Positions 53,902 through 62,540 of a stretch of 64,000 bases of DNA are shown in pieces. The stretch comes from JAOABP01 sp964590395 (lineage in GTDB: Bacteria > Hydrothermota > Tepidihabitantia > Tepidihabitantales > Tepidihabitantaceae). The first letter of the stretch is position 1, and every line of letters starts with the position of its first letter. A model generated the notes under the pieces. The model was not told the DNA's origin and made no database searches. It saw nothing but the letters and a program-made list of their open reading frames with translations. The stretch spans positions 1-64,000 of the forward strand of contig CAZPVT010000017.1 in assembly GCA_964590395.1 (NCBI GenBank), given 5' to 3'. The position numbers and the translations under genes are program-made.

Positions 53902-54480
53902 ATGAAATACTCTTCACTATCCACTATCTACTTTCACTGTTCAGGCAAATCCAATACCACTGAAACTTTGAAATTAGCAATAGCCCAGGCACGGAAGCGG
54001 AAAATAAAACATCTGGTTGTCGCCTCAACATCTGGGACTACGGCACTACGGCTGGCGCAACTGTGTAAAAATGAGTTAAGCATCATCTGCGTTACCCATC
54101 AATGTGGATTTGCCCGCGCCGGTCACTGTGAACTTCACCCAGCTGTCGAAAAAAAACTGAAAACCCACAATGTCAAGATTCTCAAAACCACCCATCTGTT
54201 TGCCGGAATTGACCGAGCAATCCGGCTTAAATTCGGTGGACTTGCCCCTGCAGAAATTGTTGCCAACACCTATCGCACCTTGGGCGAAGGCGTAAAAGTC
54301 GCAGTGGAAATCGCTATTATGGCATTGGATGCCGAACTTGTGCCGTATGGCAGAGATATCATAAGCATCGCGGGCACCGGTGTAGGTGCTGACACCGCGA
54401 TCATTATCCGCCCCGCTCACTCCCATCACTTTTTCGCAACTAGGATCAAAGAAATTATCTGTAAGCCGGTTAAGTTTTAG
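53902..54480 (+). CDS. stand-alone pyruvate-kinase alpha/beta (C-terminal) domain protein
   Basis: 192 residues. TIYFHCSGKSNTTETLKLAI and HLVVASTSGTTALRLAQL, then SIICVTHQCGF and the end SIAGTGVGADTAIIIRPA match the pyruvate kinase C-terminal-like fold, found as a free protein in many archaea and bacteria. Catalytic domains of pyruvate kinase are absent, so it is not that enzyme; a ligand-sensing role is a guess. The HIT-family gene follows 11 bases later with its own AGGAGG. Confidence 0.8.
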   Translation: MKYSSLSTIYFHCSGKSNTTETLKLAIAQARKRKIKHLVVASTSGTTALRLAQLCKNELSIICVTHQCGFARAGHCELHPAVEKKLKTHNVKILKTTHLFAGIDRAIRLKFGGLAPAEIVANTYRTLGEGVKVAVEIAIMALDAELVPYGRDIISIAGTGVGADTAIIIRPAHSHHFFATRIKEIICKPVKF

Positions 54481-54491
54481 GAGGAAAAGTT

Positions 54492-54929
54492 ATGCAGGAA
54501 TGTCCATTCTGTCAGATAGTTTTGGGTAAAGCACCTGCCCGCAAGGTTCACGAAGACGACCAGACCCTTGCCTTCCTTGACCTTTATCCAATATCCCGTG
54601 GCCATTGTTTAGTGATTCCCAAAAAGCACATCCAGTGGTTTACCGATATAAAACCCGAGGATAACCTCGCCGGTCCTTTTTTACGAACCTGCTATATTGT
54701 TGCCCGTAAAATTAAAAATGCATTTGATTGCGAGTATGTCACCATGCTCATACGTGGCACAAGAGTTCCCCACCTTCACATGTTGCTCATTCCCACAATT
54801 AAAGGCGAAGATAACCTCCTGGACAAAACATTAAATCTCCATCACTTCTGCCAGGTCCGAATGAAACCCCTGTTTTCAGACTCAGAATTAGATACCATCA
54901 CCGAACAGATCCGCCAAGCCCAGCCTTAG
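54492..54929 (+). CDS. HIT-family nucleotide hydrolase-like protein, third triad His replaced
   Basis: 145 residues. CPFCQIV (4-10), EDDQTLAFLDLYPISRGHCL and IPKKHIQWF are the HIT N-terminal half. The triad, normally H-x-H-x-H-x-x-P, reads HLHMLLIP (about 94-101): first His and middle (nucleophile) His are kept, the third is Leu. The family hydrolyses AMP esters or dinucleotides; activity here may be altered. It has AGGAGG before ATG 54492 and sits in a two-gene unit with the pyruvate-kinase-C-like gene. Confidence 0.88.
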   Translation: MQECPFCQIVLGKAPARKVHEDDQTLAFLDLYPISRGHCLVIPKKHIQWFTDIKPEDNLAGPFLRTCYIVARKIKNAFDCEYVTMLIRGTRVPHLHMLLIPTIKGEDNLLDKTLNLHHFCQVRMKPLFSDSELDTITEQIRQAQP

Positions 54930-54973
54930 CCCTAAAACTTCGTTCGTTTAGGAAATAGACTCGCCCAGACGCT

Positions 54974-54996
54974 AAAAAACGGGGGACAAGCCCCCG
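54974..54996 (-). terminator. intrinsic terminator of the kelch/BNR secreted-protein gene
   Basis: On the minus strand a hairpin CGGGGG-CTTGT-CCCCCG (54996-54980) is followed by six T (54979-54974), about 40 bases after that gene's stop. On the + strand the same hairpin has no T tract, so it should act in one direction only. One of very few clear intrinsic terminators in the window. Confidence 0.8.
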
Positions 54997-55037
54997 CGAG
55001 AAAAGAACAGCCGCTAAGAGAGTAAACCTACCGCTCT

Positions 55038-58000
55038 TTACTTTAACACCACCTTAATCGCAGCAGTTTTATTACCGAGCGCCGCCTCCACAATGTAAAC
55101 ACCAGCACTAAACCCTTCCAGATTTATCACCGCGTCTCTTCCGGCAACTACCTTTGAGAGCACCGCTCTCCCTGTTACATCATAAACCTTCACGAGGGCT
55201 GACTGGAAAACATTCAACTGCAAATGCATCAGTCGCCCCACCAGCGGGTTAGGGAAAATAACAATATCAGGACAATTAACCTCGCTGGCGCTGTTTGTCA
55301 TTGCGTTACTACCCTTTAAGGAACCGGTAAACACCGTATCCACCAGTAGATAACGCCACAGTTCCGGTGACTTTCCACCTTTGAGTGCAAAAAATGCTCC
55401 GTCCTCATAAAGAACTATATCGCCACCGCCTTTCACCCGCCTTCTTCTACCGGCAAATCCCGCCTGCGGTATCGTATCAAGTTCATCCCAATAGTCGTCA
55501 CCAGCATCATAACGCCAAAATTCGCAGGTATTGCCACCTTTCAGCGCATAAATCGCTCCGTCATACCAGGCGCCTGCACTGCCATCGCGCGATTTTTTGA
55601 ACCTCCCGGTCAAACGACTCTGGTAAGGCATTCCATTCAATTGCTGGCTAAACCATGAGTCCCCCAGCACATCATATTTCCACAGTTCGTGAATTTTTGC
55701 CTTATGCGCATAGATGTAGTAATTCTGTCCTACTTTGCTATAAACGATCCAGGAACCGCGGTCCCATCTCCTGCCACTAACCGTAAGCGGTGCTGGCGCC
55801 AGAGTATCCCACTCTCCGGAGATAGTATTATATCGGTAAAATTCATCGGTATAACCCTTCAGAAGATAGACATAACCGGTATCGGTCTGTGGCCTCTTGA
55901 TATAAACCATATCGGTTCCTGCCTTAACCCGTTTACCACTGTTTGAGGGTATATCTTTTAATTGCTCCCATGTATCACGGACTAAACTGTACCGCCAAAA
56001 TCCGAGTGTGTTATTACCATTGGTAGCATAGATATAATCACCGCCCGCTACTCCAACAGAGCCGCGACGGGGTGGCTTTCCATCACTCCCTAATGGCATC
56101 GGTTTCAACTGCCGCCAGGTATCTCCAATCGGATCATAAAGATAAAAATCGCCGGTCTTATTACCCTTTAGCGCGTAAATGTAGCGGTTACCGCTAACTT
56201 TTTTCTGGGTCAACCAGGCGCCGTCTCCAGGACCCTTATTAGAAGGTGAGAGGGGCATTGACCTAACCTCTTTCCAGCCATAAGGCCAGTTGGGCAGTGC
56301 TCGCACAGTAAAATTAACACTCAAAGTGTCGTTTTCTGGAGATGTATCTGACAGGCAGAAGGTTGAGCATCGGGCACGCCATAACCCGGGTGCACCAGAA
56401 ATCCTGGTTGCGGGGAAGTACAATATCGTATCCCGATGACCCTGTAAACCATTTACCACCAACGACTCAAAATACACCCTGTTACCTGAAGCATTAAATA
56501 GTTGGAAATAGGCGACAAAATCTGCCTGGTTGGTTGAACGGTTCCACCACCTGGCGCGCGGCGTTACAACTGTGCCGGTATCAACCGTACCGCTCGGTGC
56601 TTGAATCTGAAACATCTGGATATCAGTAGAGTAGATCTCAAAATTAGCCTCTCTTACATCGTTACCATTATCCTTATCCATCGCCGCACTGGTAGAACAA
56701 CGCACCGTCCAAGTGCCCGTACTATTAACAGTAAAACCGGGAAAATAGACCGTTGTCTCGGTATTTACTGGTAAAGCGGTTATGTAAATCGATTCGGCGT
56801 AGACCTGACTTCCTGAAGGACTGAAGAGAAAACAGAACGTCCAGAAATCAACCTGATTAAAGAAACTAAAATTGTGCCATTTAACTACCGGGGTCACCGA
56901 CGCCCCCGGTGGCACACTACCTGTCGGTGTAATTATCTGCGCAACCCCGGCATCTACCAGTTCACCCCTGATATAATACACATCATTATCACCATCAGAG
57001 TCGTCGTACCAGACGATATGCAGGTCATCAAATCGGTCACAGTCCAAACAAGGAAGTAAAACATTGCTACCGGAACTGCGGTTAGTCAATTGCCAAACAT
57101 TACCCCACTCACCATCCCTTTTCCATCGATAGAGAACCTCCATTCGCTGGGTAGAGACCGCGGTAAATCCCCGCCATACTATATGCACTCCGCCATCCTG
57201 ATCAACATCCACCACCGGGTCATACTGGACCCCATTTTCGTAAGTGCTGACGATCTCAGTATTATTCCAGCCCGAACCTGTCCGGGAACGATAAAATATC
57301 CGGTCATTAGAACTACCGGGAATATCGCCGTTCCAGACCACATGGACCGTTGAACCCATACTGTCAACCGCGGCAGCACAAGCGTACATATGGACATTAG
57401 GATTGACATCCGAAACCTGCTCAATAGACCGCCAGACACCGTTACCGTTTCGCCACCGGTAGAAGACCTGATAATAACCGCTTACCTGTGTGCGCCAGAC
57501 AACATACACGCTGTCCCATCTATCAACCGCAACCGAGGCAACCTCGGTCATACCGGCTGGCATTGTATCAACAATTGTTACCGGATCCCACCCAGAACCA
57601 GGGGTGTATTCAATATGCCGCACCCGGTAGTAAGTTGGATTTGCCGCATCCCGTCCATACCAGACAATATGGACATTATCCCCCCCGGGCCGACAGGCAA
57701 TTGAAGGGTAGTAATTAAGATAATTTCCACCGGGGTTATAAAGCCACACCGAATCCTCCCAGCTTCCCGTATTCACATTCCACCTCTTATACCAGATACC
57801 GTAAACACCACTACTTGAGTGATACCATACCACATGCACATTACCAGAATAATCGCAGGCAACCGCAGGCCGATAAACCGGGTTTAACTGATTGGTTATC
57901 TGGGTTATCGGTCCCCAAGTGCCTGACGACTTAGACCATTTTCGGTAGTATACCTGATTTCTACCGGTTCGATTGTCATACCATACCAGATGGACATTTC

Positions 58001-58199
58001 CCGCCGTATCGGTCGCTACCGTCCACTGATAACCATATCCCATATACTGGGCTACACCGTCATCGGAAAGATTTACAATTCCACCCCAGCCATCTTGGTG
58101 GGCAACGGTTCCACCATCAGGGATTGCCGCGACCACCACTGTCGCCGCAAAAAATACCCCAAGCACGCTATTTCTAATTATATTTTTGAGATCTTTCAC
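55038..58199 (-). CDS. giant secreted BNR/kelch propeller protein with type IX sorting tail
   Basis: 1053 residues from GTG 58199 (AAGGAGG four bases before; GTG 58202 is the alternative, too close to it). Signal peptide (about 10-26), then about seven sialidase-like BNR repeats (NVHLVWYDNRTGRNQVYYR; DDLHIVWYDDSDGDNDVYY), two tandem CARDB-like Ig domains (about 430-640), a kelch propeller (about 665-950, YDPIGDTWRQLKPMPLG) and a Por tail (VKVYDVTGRAVLSKVVAG, then GVYIVEAALG). No catalytic residues of sialidases can be assigned. Presumably a surface adhesin or display protein. A terminator follows. Confidence 0.85.
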   Translation of the reverse strand: MKDLKNIIRNSVLGVFFAATVVVAAIPDGGTVAHQDGWGGIVNLSDDGVAQYMGYGYQWTVATDTAGNVHLVWYDNRTGRNQVYYRKWSKSSGTWGPITQITNQLNPVYRPAVACDYSGNVHVVWYHSSSGVYGIWYKRWNVNTGSWEDSVWLYNPGGNYLNYYPSIACRPGGDNVHIVWYGRDAANPTYYRVRHIEYTPGSGWDPVTIVDTMPAGMTEVASVAVDRWDSVYVVWRTQVSGYYQVFYRWRNGNGVWRSIEQVSDVNPNVHMYACAAAVDSMGSTVHVVWNGDIPGSSNDRIFYRSRTGSGWNNTEIVSTYENGVQYDPVVDVDQDGGVHIVWRGFTAVSTQRMEVLYRWKRDGEWGNVWQLTNRSSGSNVLLPCLDCDRFDDLHIVWYDDSDGDNDVYYIRGELVDAGVAQIITPTGSVPPGASVTPVVKWHNFSFFNQVDFWTFCFLFSPSGSQVYAESIYITALPVNTETTVYFPGFTVNSTGTWTVRCSTSAAMDKDNGNDVREANFEIYSTDIQMFQIQAPSGTVDTGTVVTPRARWWNRSTNQADFVAYFQLFNASGNRVYFESLVVNGLQGHRDTILYFPATRISGAPGLWRARCSTFCLSDTSPENDTLSVNFTVRALPNWPYGWKEVRSMPLSPSNKGPGDGAWLTQKKVSGNRYIYALKGNKTGDFYLYDPIGDTWRQLKPMPLGSDGKPPRRGSVGVAGGDYIYATNGNNTLGFWRYSLVRDTWEQLKDIPSNSGKRVKAGTDMVYIKRPQTDTGYVYLLKGYTDEFYRYNTISGEWDTLAPAPLTVSGRRWDRGSWIVYSKVGQNYYIYAHKAKIHELWKYDVLGDSWFSQQLNGMPYQSRLTGRFKKSRDGSAGAWYDGAIYALKGGNTCEFWRYDAGDDYWDELDTIPQAGFAGRRRRVKGGGDIVLYEDGAFFALKGGKSPELWRYLLVDTVFTGSLKGSNAMTNSASEVNCPDIVIFPNPLVGRLMHLQLNVFQSALVKVYDVTGRAVLSKVVAGRDAVINLEGFSAGVYIVEAALGNKTAAIKVVLK

Positions 58200-58202
58200 C
58201 AC

Positions 58203-58672
58203 TCCTCCTTTGTATTTTGCTTTATTACTGTAAAACTTACAATTCCCGGGCAAAAACAATAGCGGCACATAAAACCACTAAGACCACAATGCTTCTTTTT
58301 ACCCAGAGTCACTCCTTTTTTAGTATAAACTCCGATAATTAAGAAGATATAAATCATCTATTAACCCTCTATTAACTTTATGCAGTACATGCAGTACCGC
58401 AAGTTAAAAACTATCCTGACACTAATAATTAATGGAATAAGAATGCATTAACCTTCTTCCGGCAAGCCCGAATGCACCGCTAATATATCACACATAACCC
58501 GGCAAACAGTTTCCCATCGTCGTTAAATCTAACTGCCATTGGAACAAAAATGTGAAGAAGGATGAATGTAACCCACGGTTTATTATAGCAAAGAGATGCC
58601 AGGTGTCAAGTCTCTCCCTGAAACTGACAATCCTGTTAGTTATCAGATTTTTTCACCATAACCCCTTTTTCA
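58203..58672. other. gene-free stretch upstream of the kelch/BNR gene
   Basis: No supported gene. It contains the Shine-Dalgarno region of the minus-strand gene, a weak TTGCCC/TACAGT pair with 15-base spacing as a possible promoter (about 58225-58251), and a small direct repeat ATGCAGTAC-ATGCAGTAC near 58379-58396. Otherwise I see nothing. Confidence 0.5.
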
Positions 58673-58770
58673 GTCATTGCGAGGAGCGCAGTACCGTGGC
58701 AATCTACAAGCGGGCAAAATGGCATTACCCGCAAAGGGATTGCTTCCTGTCTACGGTAGAACGCAATGAC
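58673..58770. repeat. palindromic MITE-like repeat (GTCATTGCGAGGAGC type)
   Basis: 98 bases. The left arm GTCATTGCG...ACCGTGGCAATC is repeated inverted on the right as GATTGC...ACGGTA...CGCAATGAC. This is the widely dispersed bacterial palindromic repeat whose ends read GTCATTGCGAG and GCAATGAC and which often yields spurious ORFs beginning HCEERS and ending in a D-C-F/MT-like peptide. The 109-codon open frame across it (58552-58881) is such an artefact. The arms are imperfect and the centre (about 58708-58738) is unique. Confidence 0.85.
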
Positions 58771-58911
58771 AGAAAAGAAGTAAGGCTTGGAATGACCAAA
58801 GGGTGTGAAACTCATTTGTTCTGCCGGGATAGAGACAAAGTATGCCCTGCAGGTACAAGAAAATTAAAACCCAAAACCTGAGCAGGATAATTGCAGTTCC
58901 TGGTCAAACCT

Positions 58912-58929
58912 GCCGGGAACCTTCCCGGT
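58912..58929. other. short perfect palindrome after the V-ATPase operon
   Basis: CCGGGAA-CC-TTCCCGG, eleven bases past the atpE stop. On the minus strand it is not followed by a T run, so it is at best a weak terminator or an mRNA 3'-end stabiliser. Confidence 0.5.
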
Positions 58930-58939
58930 AACAAAAATT

Positions 58940-59485
58940 TTAATCCGAAAAAAGCAGTCGTGCCAGTTGAGTAATCAGTTCATCTTTGGCGATGTTCAAT
59001 AGACTGTCCAGCGAGAGATCAAATTCCGCATCTCTAGTGCGGATAACTAGACCACCCGCAATCGGCATCGGCTCGCCTAATTTTGCCTTAAGTTTCTTTC
59101 CGTATTCTGCGGTGTCCTGAGGAGAAAGATGGATAACCACCTCCTCGCCGCGAGCATATCTCGCTATTAACCGATTCAGGGTTTCAGGGTAATCAGGACT
59201 GGTTAAAACCGCCTTTTTTGCCTCCTCACAAACCTGGCCAATAATTCGCCACTTTACCGCAAGGAGTAACTTCTTTTTCTCCAGTTCGGCTCTGCTGCGG
59301 GAGTTTTCCAGAATGGCGGCAGTTCGCTTCCTTAACAACTCCTCACTTTCTGCCCGTAGTCTTGCCTCTGTCTCCTTCAGACGCTCTGCAATCTGGTGTT
59401 CCTGCTCTGCCCGCTCTGTCTGAATTGCCTTTGCCCTTTCCTCGGCGTCCGCAATAATCTTATCCAGCAGTTCTCTGGTACCCAC
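58940..59485 (-). CDS. atpE: V/A-type ATP synthase subunit E (peripheral stalk)
   Basis: 181 residues from GTG 59485. The N-terminal two-thirds is a long charged helix (IIADAEERAKAIQTERAEQE) and the C-terminal globular domain ends in ISxL-like GGLVIRTRDAEFDLSLDSLL, the subunit E signature. With subunit H it forms the stator. It is the last gene of the operon here; subunits C, F, A, B and D, which usually follow E, are absent from the window. Confidence 0.9.
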   Translation of the reverse strand: MGTRELLDKIIADAEERAKAIQTERAEQEHQIAERLKETEARLRAESEELLRKRTAAILENSRSRAELEKKKLLLAVKWRIIGQVCEEAKKAVLTSPDYPETLNRLIARYARGEEVVIHLSPQDTAEYGKKLKAKLGEPMPIAGGLVIRTRDAEFDLSLDSLLNIAKDELITQLARLLFSD

Positions 59486-59487
59486 GC

Positions 59488-59967
59488 TTAACCGAGTTTC
59501 ACACCCATCTGCAGAAAGATAGTTGCTAAAAGACCCAGCACCGCATAAGTCTCAACTAATGCGCCAAATATCACCGCCTTGGTTGACTCCGTGGGTCTTT
59601 TCGCCACCATCTCTGCGCCCGCTGCACAAACCTTACCCTGCCAGACCGCGGTCAGCAAACCGGCAATACCCACCGGTAAACAGGCGGCAAACATCTGAAA
59701 CCCCTGTGCCAGTGTGATCGGCGCCAGTTGCCCTAATAGCCCAAGTTTCATAATTGCTAAAAAAGCCCCTAAAAATCCGTAGAATCCTTGTGTTCCGGGT
59801 AGCGCAACCAAAATAAACAGATTTCCGAACTTTTTCGGGTCCTCAGCCATAACACCGTTGGCAACCTCGGCAACCAGCCTTATCCCCATTGCCGAACCGA
59901 TGCCTGCGGGTAAAACCGCCACCACACATCCCAGGATTGCGACAATCAAACCAACCGGATTAACCAT
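59488..59967 (-). CDS. atpK: V-type ATP synthase subunit K (membrane ring), Na+ signature
   Basis: 159 residues, four membrane helices formed by a duplicated hairpin, as in NtpK. The first hairpin has LPGTQGFYGF with no carboxylate; the second has the single ion-binding Glu139 in ALVETYAV. Leu56, Thr59, Gln60, Gln110 (AVWQGK) and Glu139 match the residues that bind Na+ in the Enterococcus hirae ring (known there as L61, T64, Q65, Q110, E139). I infer a Na+-coupled rotor. AGGAGG precedes ATG 59967. Confidence 0.93.
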   Translation of the reverse strand: MVNPVGLIVAILGCVVAVLPAGIGSAMGIRLVAEVANGVMAEDPKKFGNLFILVALPGTQGFYGFLGAFLAIMKLGLLGQLAPITLAQGFQMFAACLPVGIAGLLTAVWQGKVCAAGAEMVAKRPTESTKAVIFGALVETYAVLGLLATIFLQMGVKLG

Positions 59968-59978
59968 TTAACGCCTCC

Positions 59979-62183
59979 TTATGTTCTTAAGATTACAAAC
60001 TGATTTACCTCCTTAAAAGGCTGAAACGGTTCTCCTCCACCGGCGTAAAACCGGGGAAAGAATTCAACATACTGCAATCGCAAAGAATGAACAAATGCAC
60101 CCAGCACATTCACCGCAATATTATAAGAATGCCCAACTAATAAGACAATCAGCGCTAAGAAAACCCCGATGACCGGAATGGGCAAAAGCATCCAGGCGAT
60201 AACATTGATTGCCATCGCCACCCCACCGGTGCACATCCCCAGAGCCATTAACCTGATATAAGAAAGCAGTACCCCAACATAACTACTGGCACCATACAGG
60301 GCATAACCGCCCCAGACCAGTTTCTTTATCAACCGGGAACCACTGGGCGCAAGAAAGTAAAAAATCATCCCGATTAATCCGGCAATCGCTGCGGGCAAAA
60401 CTCGTATAAAATACAAAATTAACCCCCCAATACTCAACAGCCCCAAAATAATCTTAAGATAACTCCACATCCTTCGCTGATAGAGCGTGAACCAGGCATA
60501 GCCCAGCATCCCCATAAAGATCGCTACAACTAACCAGCGCACACCGGCAAATTCTGCTTTTATCCAGCCCAGATTGCTGGCAAAGAAGACCAGCAGACCG
60601 GACAAAAGTAGAAATAGCAACCACTGGGAGAGCATCGTTTCTCGCTCACGCCTGGTGAAAACTACTATTGCAGCAACCGCACCGAGCACCAGAATCACCA
60701 ACCAGGAGTTAACCTCGGGTGAAAACGAGCTACCAAACCCCAGTCTCACAACCAAAGCGATTAAAAATACTAACCAGGGCAACTGTCCCAAAAGCCCCTC
60801 CGCATATCTTTTTACCCTGATAGCATCCGCAATCTCAAATGCGATACCCGCAACCAATTGGAGATAGCCAAGCCCGATTGACAGGATAAAGAACTTCATC
60901 GGATCCTTCATCGGATCAAATAGCATAACCCGGTTCTTAAAGGCAGCCAGCCAGCCCAGACCTAATCGGTCAGGAATATCACCAAACCATCCTCCGACCA
61001 TCGCACCAATCGGAACGGTTAATACTGCACAGATAAAAATAATCTTTAGCAGTTTGTTATCACCGCGCATCTTCCTGAGTAACAGGTAAGCCAGTATCGC
61101 TAAGACTATGCCGTAACCGGCATCGGTCAGACACAAAGCGAAGAAAATGCTAAAAAACGGGGCGATCAACCAGGTTGGGTCCATCTCATCTGGTAACGGC
61201 AACTGATACAACTCTAAGACCAGTTCAAATGGCCGCCAGAGCGGACGATTCATCAGCGCCACCGGTGGCTGTTCGTTTTCTTCCGGTTCAACCCGGGCAA
61301 GCGTCGCAATACGGAACTGCCTGACCAACTGTTCGAGTTTTTTGATATCACGGTCTCTTATCCAGCCCGAAATCAGATAGACCCGCTCCGTTTTACTGAT
61401 CTGCTGTTCGACTTCTAAACGCCTGTTTTCGTTTAAAAGCACATCTGCCTTGATTTTCAGCCTGGCCAGCTCCGCACTCAAACTGCTGCTCTCCTCCCGA
61501 ATCCGCTCGATTTCCTCGGCTATGTGGGTCTGCTCCAGTTTAAGTTTCTCGATAACCTCATTGGGTGGTGAAGTCAACCCAAAAAGTTCCACACCCTGCC
61601 AATTTAACTTCGTCAAAATTGAAGTAACCTCATCCACCGTTTCCTTTGCCACCGCAACCACCGTATAAATACCCTCCTCATCCTCACTGATCACCTGAAA
61701 GGTTACCGGTTTATCCCCAAACATCTGCCGGGCATCCTCATACCCGCTCAATTCGGTAAACCTCCCGAAAATAAACTCCACGTCGGATTGCTTTAAACTT
61801 GCTGGCGCATAGGAAAATTTTGACCAGGGGTTAAGCCGTTTTAGTTCATCCTCAATCGCTTGGTGCCGGTGTTCCAGTTCATTCCTTTTGCTGTTCAAAA
61901 TCTCAATCCGCTGCAAAACCTCTTGCGGGTCATAATTCCGGCCAATCTCATCATACTCCTCCCGGGGCACAGCAACCTTGCCCAAAGATTTCTTACCCGC
62001 AACCGTCGATAAAATTTCGATAGTTGCTAACAACTTAGCAAACGTTTCTTTCTTGGTTTCGGATTCCACAAAACCGGTCTGGACAATGTGAAAAATACCC
62101 AATCGTTGCAACTGAACCAAAAACTCATCCTTGGCACTATTATGGACTGCGAGCAGGAACTTACTAACCGGCGCTATTGCCAT
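59979..62183 (-). CDS. atpI: V/A-type ATP synthase subunit I (stator, a-subunit)
   Basis: 734 residues from ATG 62183 (MAIAPVSKFLLAVH), where the family begins; GGAG is just upstream and the start overlaps the subunit H stop by ten bases. The soluble N-terminal half has coiled coils (about 95-120 and 215-265), the C-terminal half about eight membrane helices, with the ion-path Arg probably in SYIRLMALGMCTGGVA (about 640-655) and GHSYNIAVNVLGAFVHSLRLQ near the end. It forms the ion half-channels against ring subunit K. Confidence 0.93.
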   Translation of the reverse strand: MAIAPVSKFLLAVHNSAKDEFLVQLQRLGIFHIVQTGFVESETKKETFAKLLATIEILSTVAGKKSLGKVAVPREEYDEIGRNYDPQEVLQRIEILNSKRNELEHRHQAIEDELKRLNPWSKFSYAPASLKQSDVEFIFGRFTELSGYEDARQMFGDKPVTFQVISEDEEGIYTVVAVAKETVDEVTSILTKLNWQGVELFGLTSPPNEVIEKLKLEQTHIAEEIERIREESSSLSAELARLKIKADVLLNENRRLEVEQQISKTERVYLISGWIRDRDIKKLEQLVRQFRIATLARVEPEENEQPPVALMNRPLWRPFELVLELYQLPLPDEMDPTWLIAPFFSIFFALCLTDAGYGIVLAILAYLLLRKMRGDNKLLKIIFICAVLTVPIGAMVGGWFGDIPDRLGLGWLAAFKNRVMLFDPMKDPMKFFILSIGLGYLQLVAGIAFEIADAIRVKRYAEGLLGQLPWLVFLIALVVRLGFGSSFSPEVNSWLVILVLGAVAAIVVFTRRERETMLSQWLLFLLLSGLLVFFASNLGWIKAEFAGVRWLVVAIFMGMLGYAWFTLYQRRMWSYLKIILGLLSIGGLILYFIRVLPAAIAGLIGMIFYFLAPSGSRLIKKLVWGGYALYGASSYVGVLLSYIRLMALGMCTGGVAMAINVIAWMLLPIPVIGVFLALIVLLVGHSYNIAVNVLGAFVHSLRLQYVEFFPRFYAGGGEPFQPFKEVNQFVILRT

Positions 62184-62503
62184 TTCTCCAGGACCTTTTG
62201 CACCAGCAAATCCCGCGCTTCCCTCAACCACTCAGCAGGCAGGTTTGCCAAGACTGTAGCCTCCTTTTCTGTTGCCCGGATAATTTGCTGGAAGGTCTCC
62301 TGCGCTGCTTTCTCCGCATCTCTTATCCCCTGTTCCAACTGCACCTGTAACTCTTTTCGCAACTGCTCGAGCCGCTGTTTTGCCGCGGTTTCTGCCTCAA
62401 GCACCGCCTTGGTTCTTTCTGCTTCGGCACGCTCGATGATGTCTTTTGCCTTCTGCTCTGCTGACCTTATCTCCTGAATGATATCCTGGCTCTGTCCCTC
62501 CAT
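62174..62503 (-). CDS. atpH: V/A-type ATP synthase subunit H/G (stalk coiled coil)
   Basis: 109 residues from ATG 62503, with GGGGG eight bases before. Almost entirely one charged coiled coil (IIQEIRSAEQKAKDIIERAE), matching the A-ATPase H subunit that pairs with E. A longer frame to 62548 would overlap the upstream gene and lacks the family pattern. Confidence 0.85.
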   Translation of the reverse strand: MEGQSQDIIQEIRSAEQKAKDIIERAEAERTKAVLEAETAAKQRLEQLRKELQVQLEQGIRDAEKAAQETFQQIIRATEKEATVLANLPAEWLREARDLLVQKVLEKWQ

Positions 62504-62540
62504 ATTACATTCCCCCTGTCCCAGGGAATTACAACTAACA

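Noticed and set aside
58379..58396. ATGCAGTAC direct repeat as a binding site or short tandem array
   Set aside because: Only two units, no further copies nearby.
58552..58881. 109-codon open frame on the + strand
   Set aside because: It runs through the palindromic repeat and shows the typical repeat-derived peptide (HCEERS...ERND), with no ribosome site or promoter.
58912..58929. CCGGGAACCTTCCCGG as an intrinsic terminator of the V-ATPase operon
   Set aside because: On the minus strand the following bases are CAGGTTTGACC, not a T run; kept only as a palindrome.
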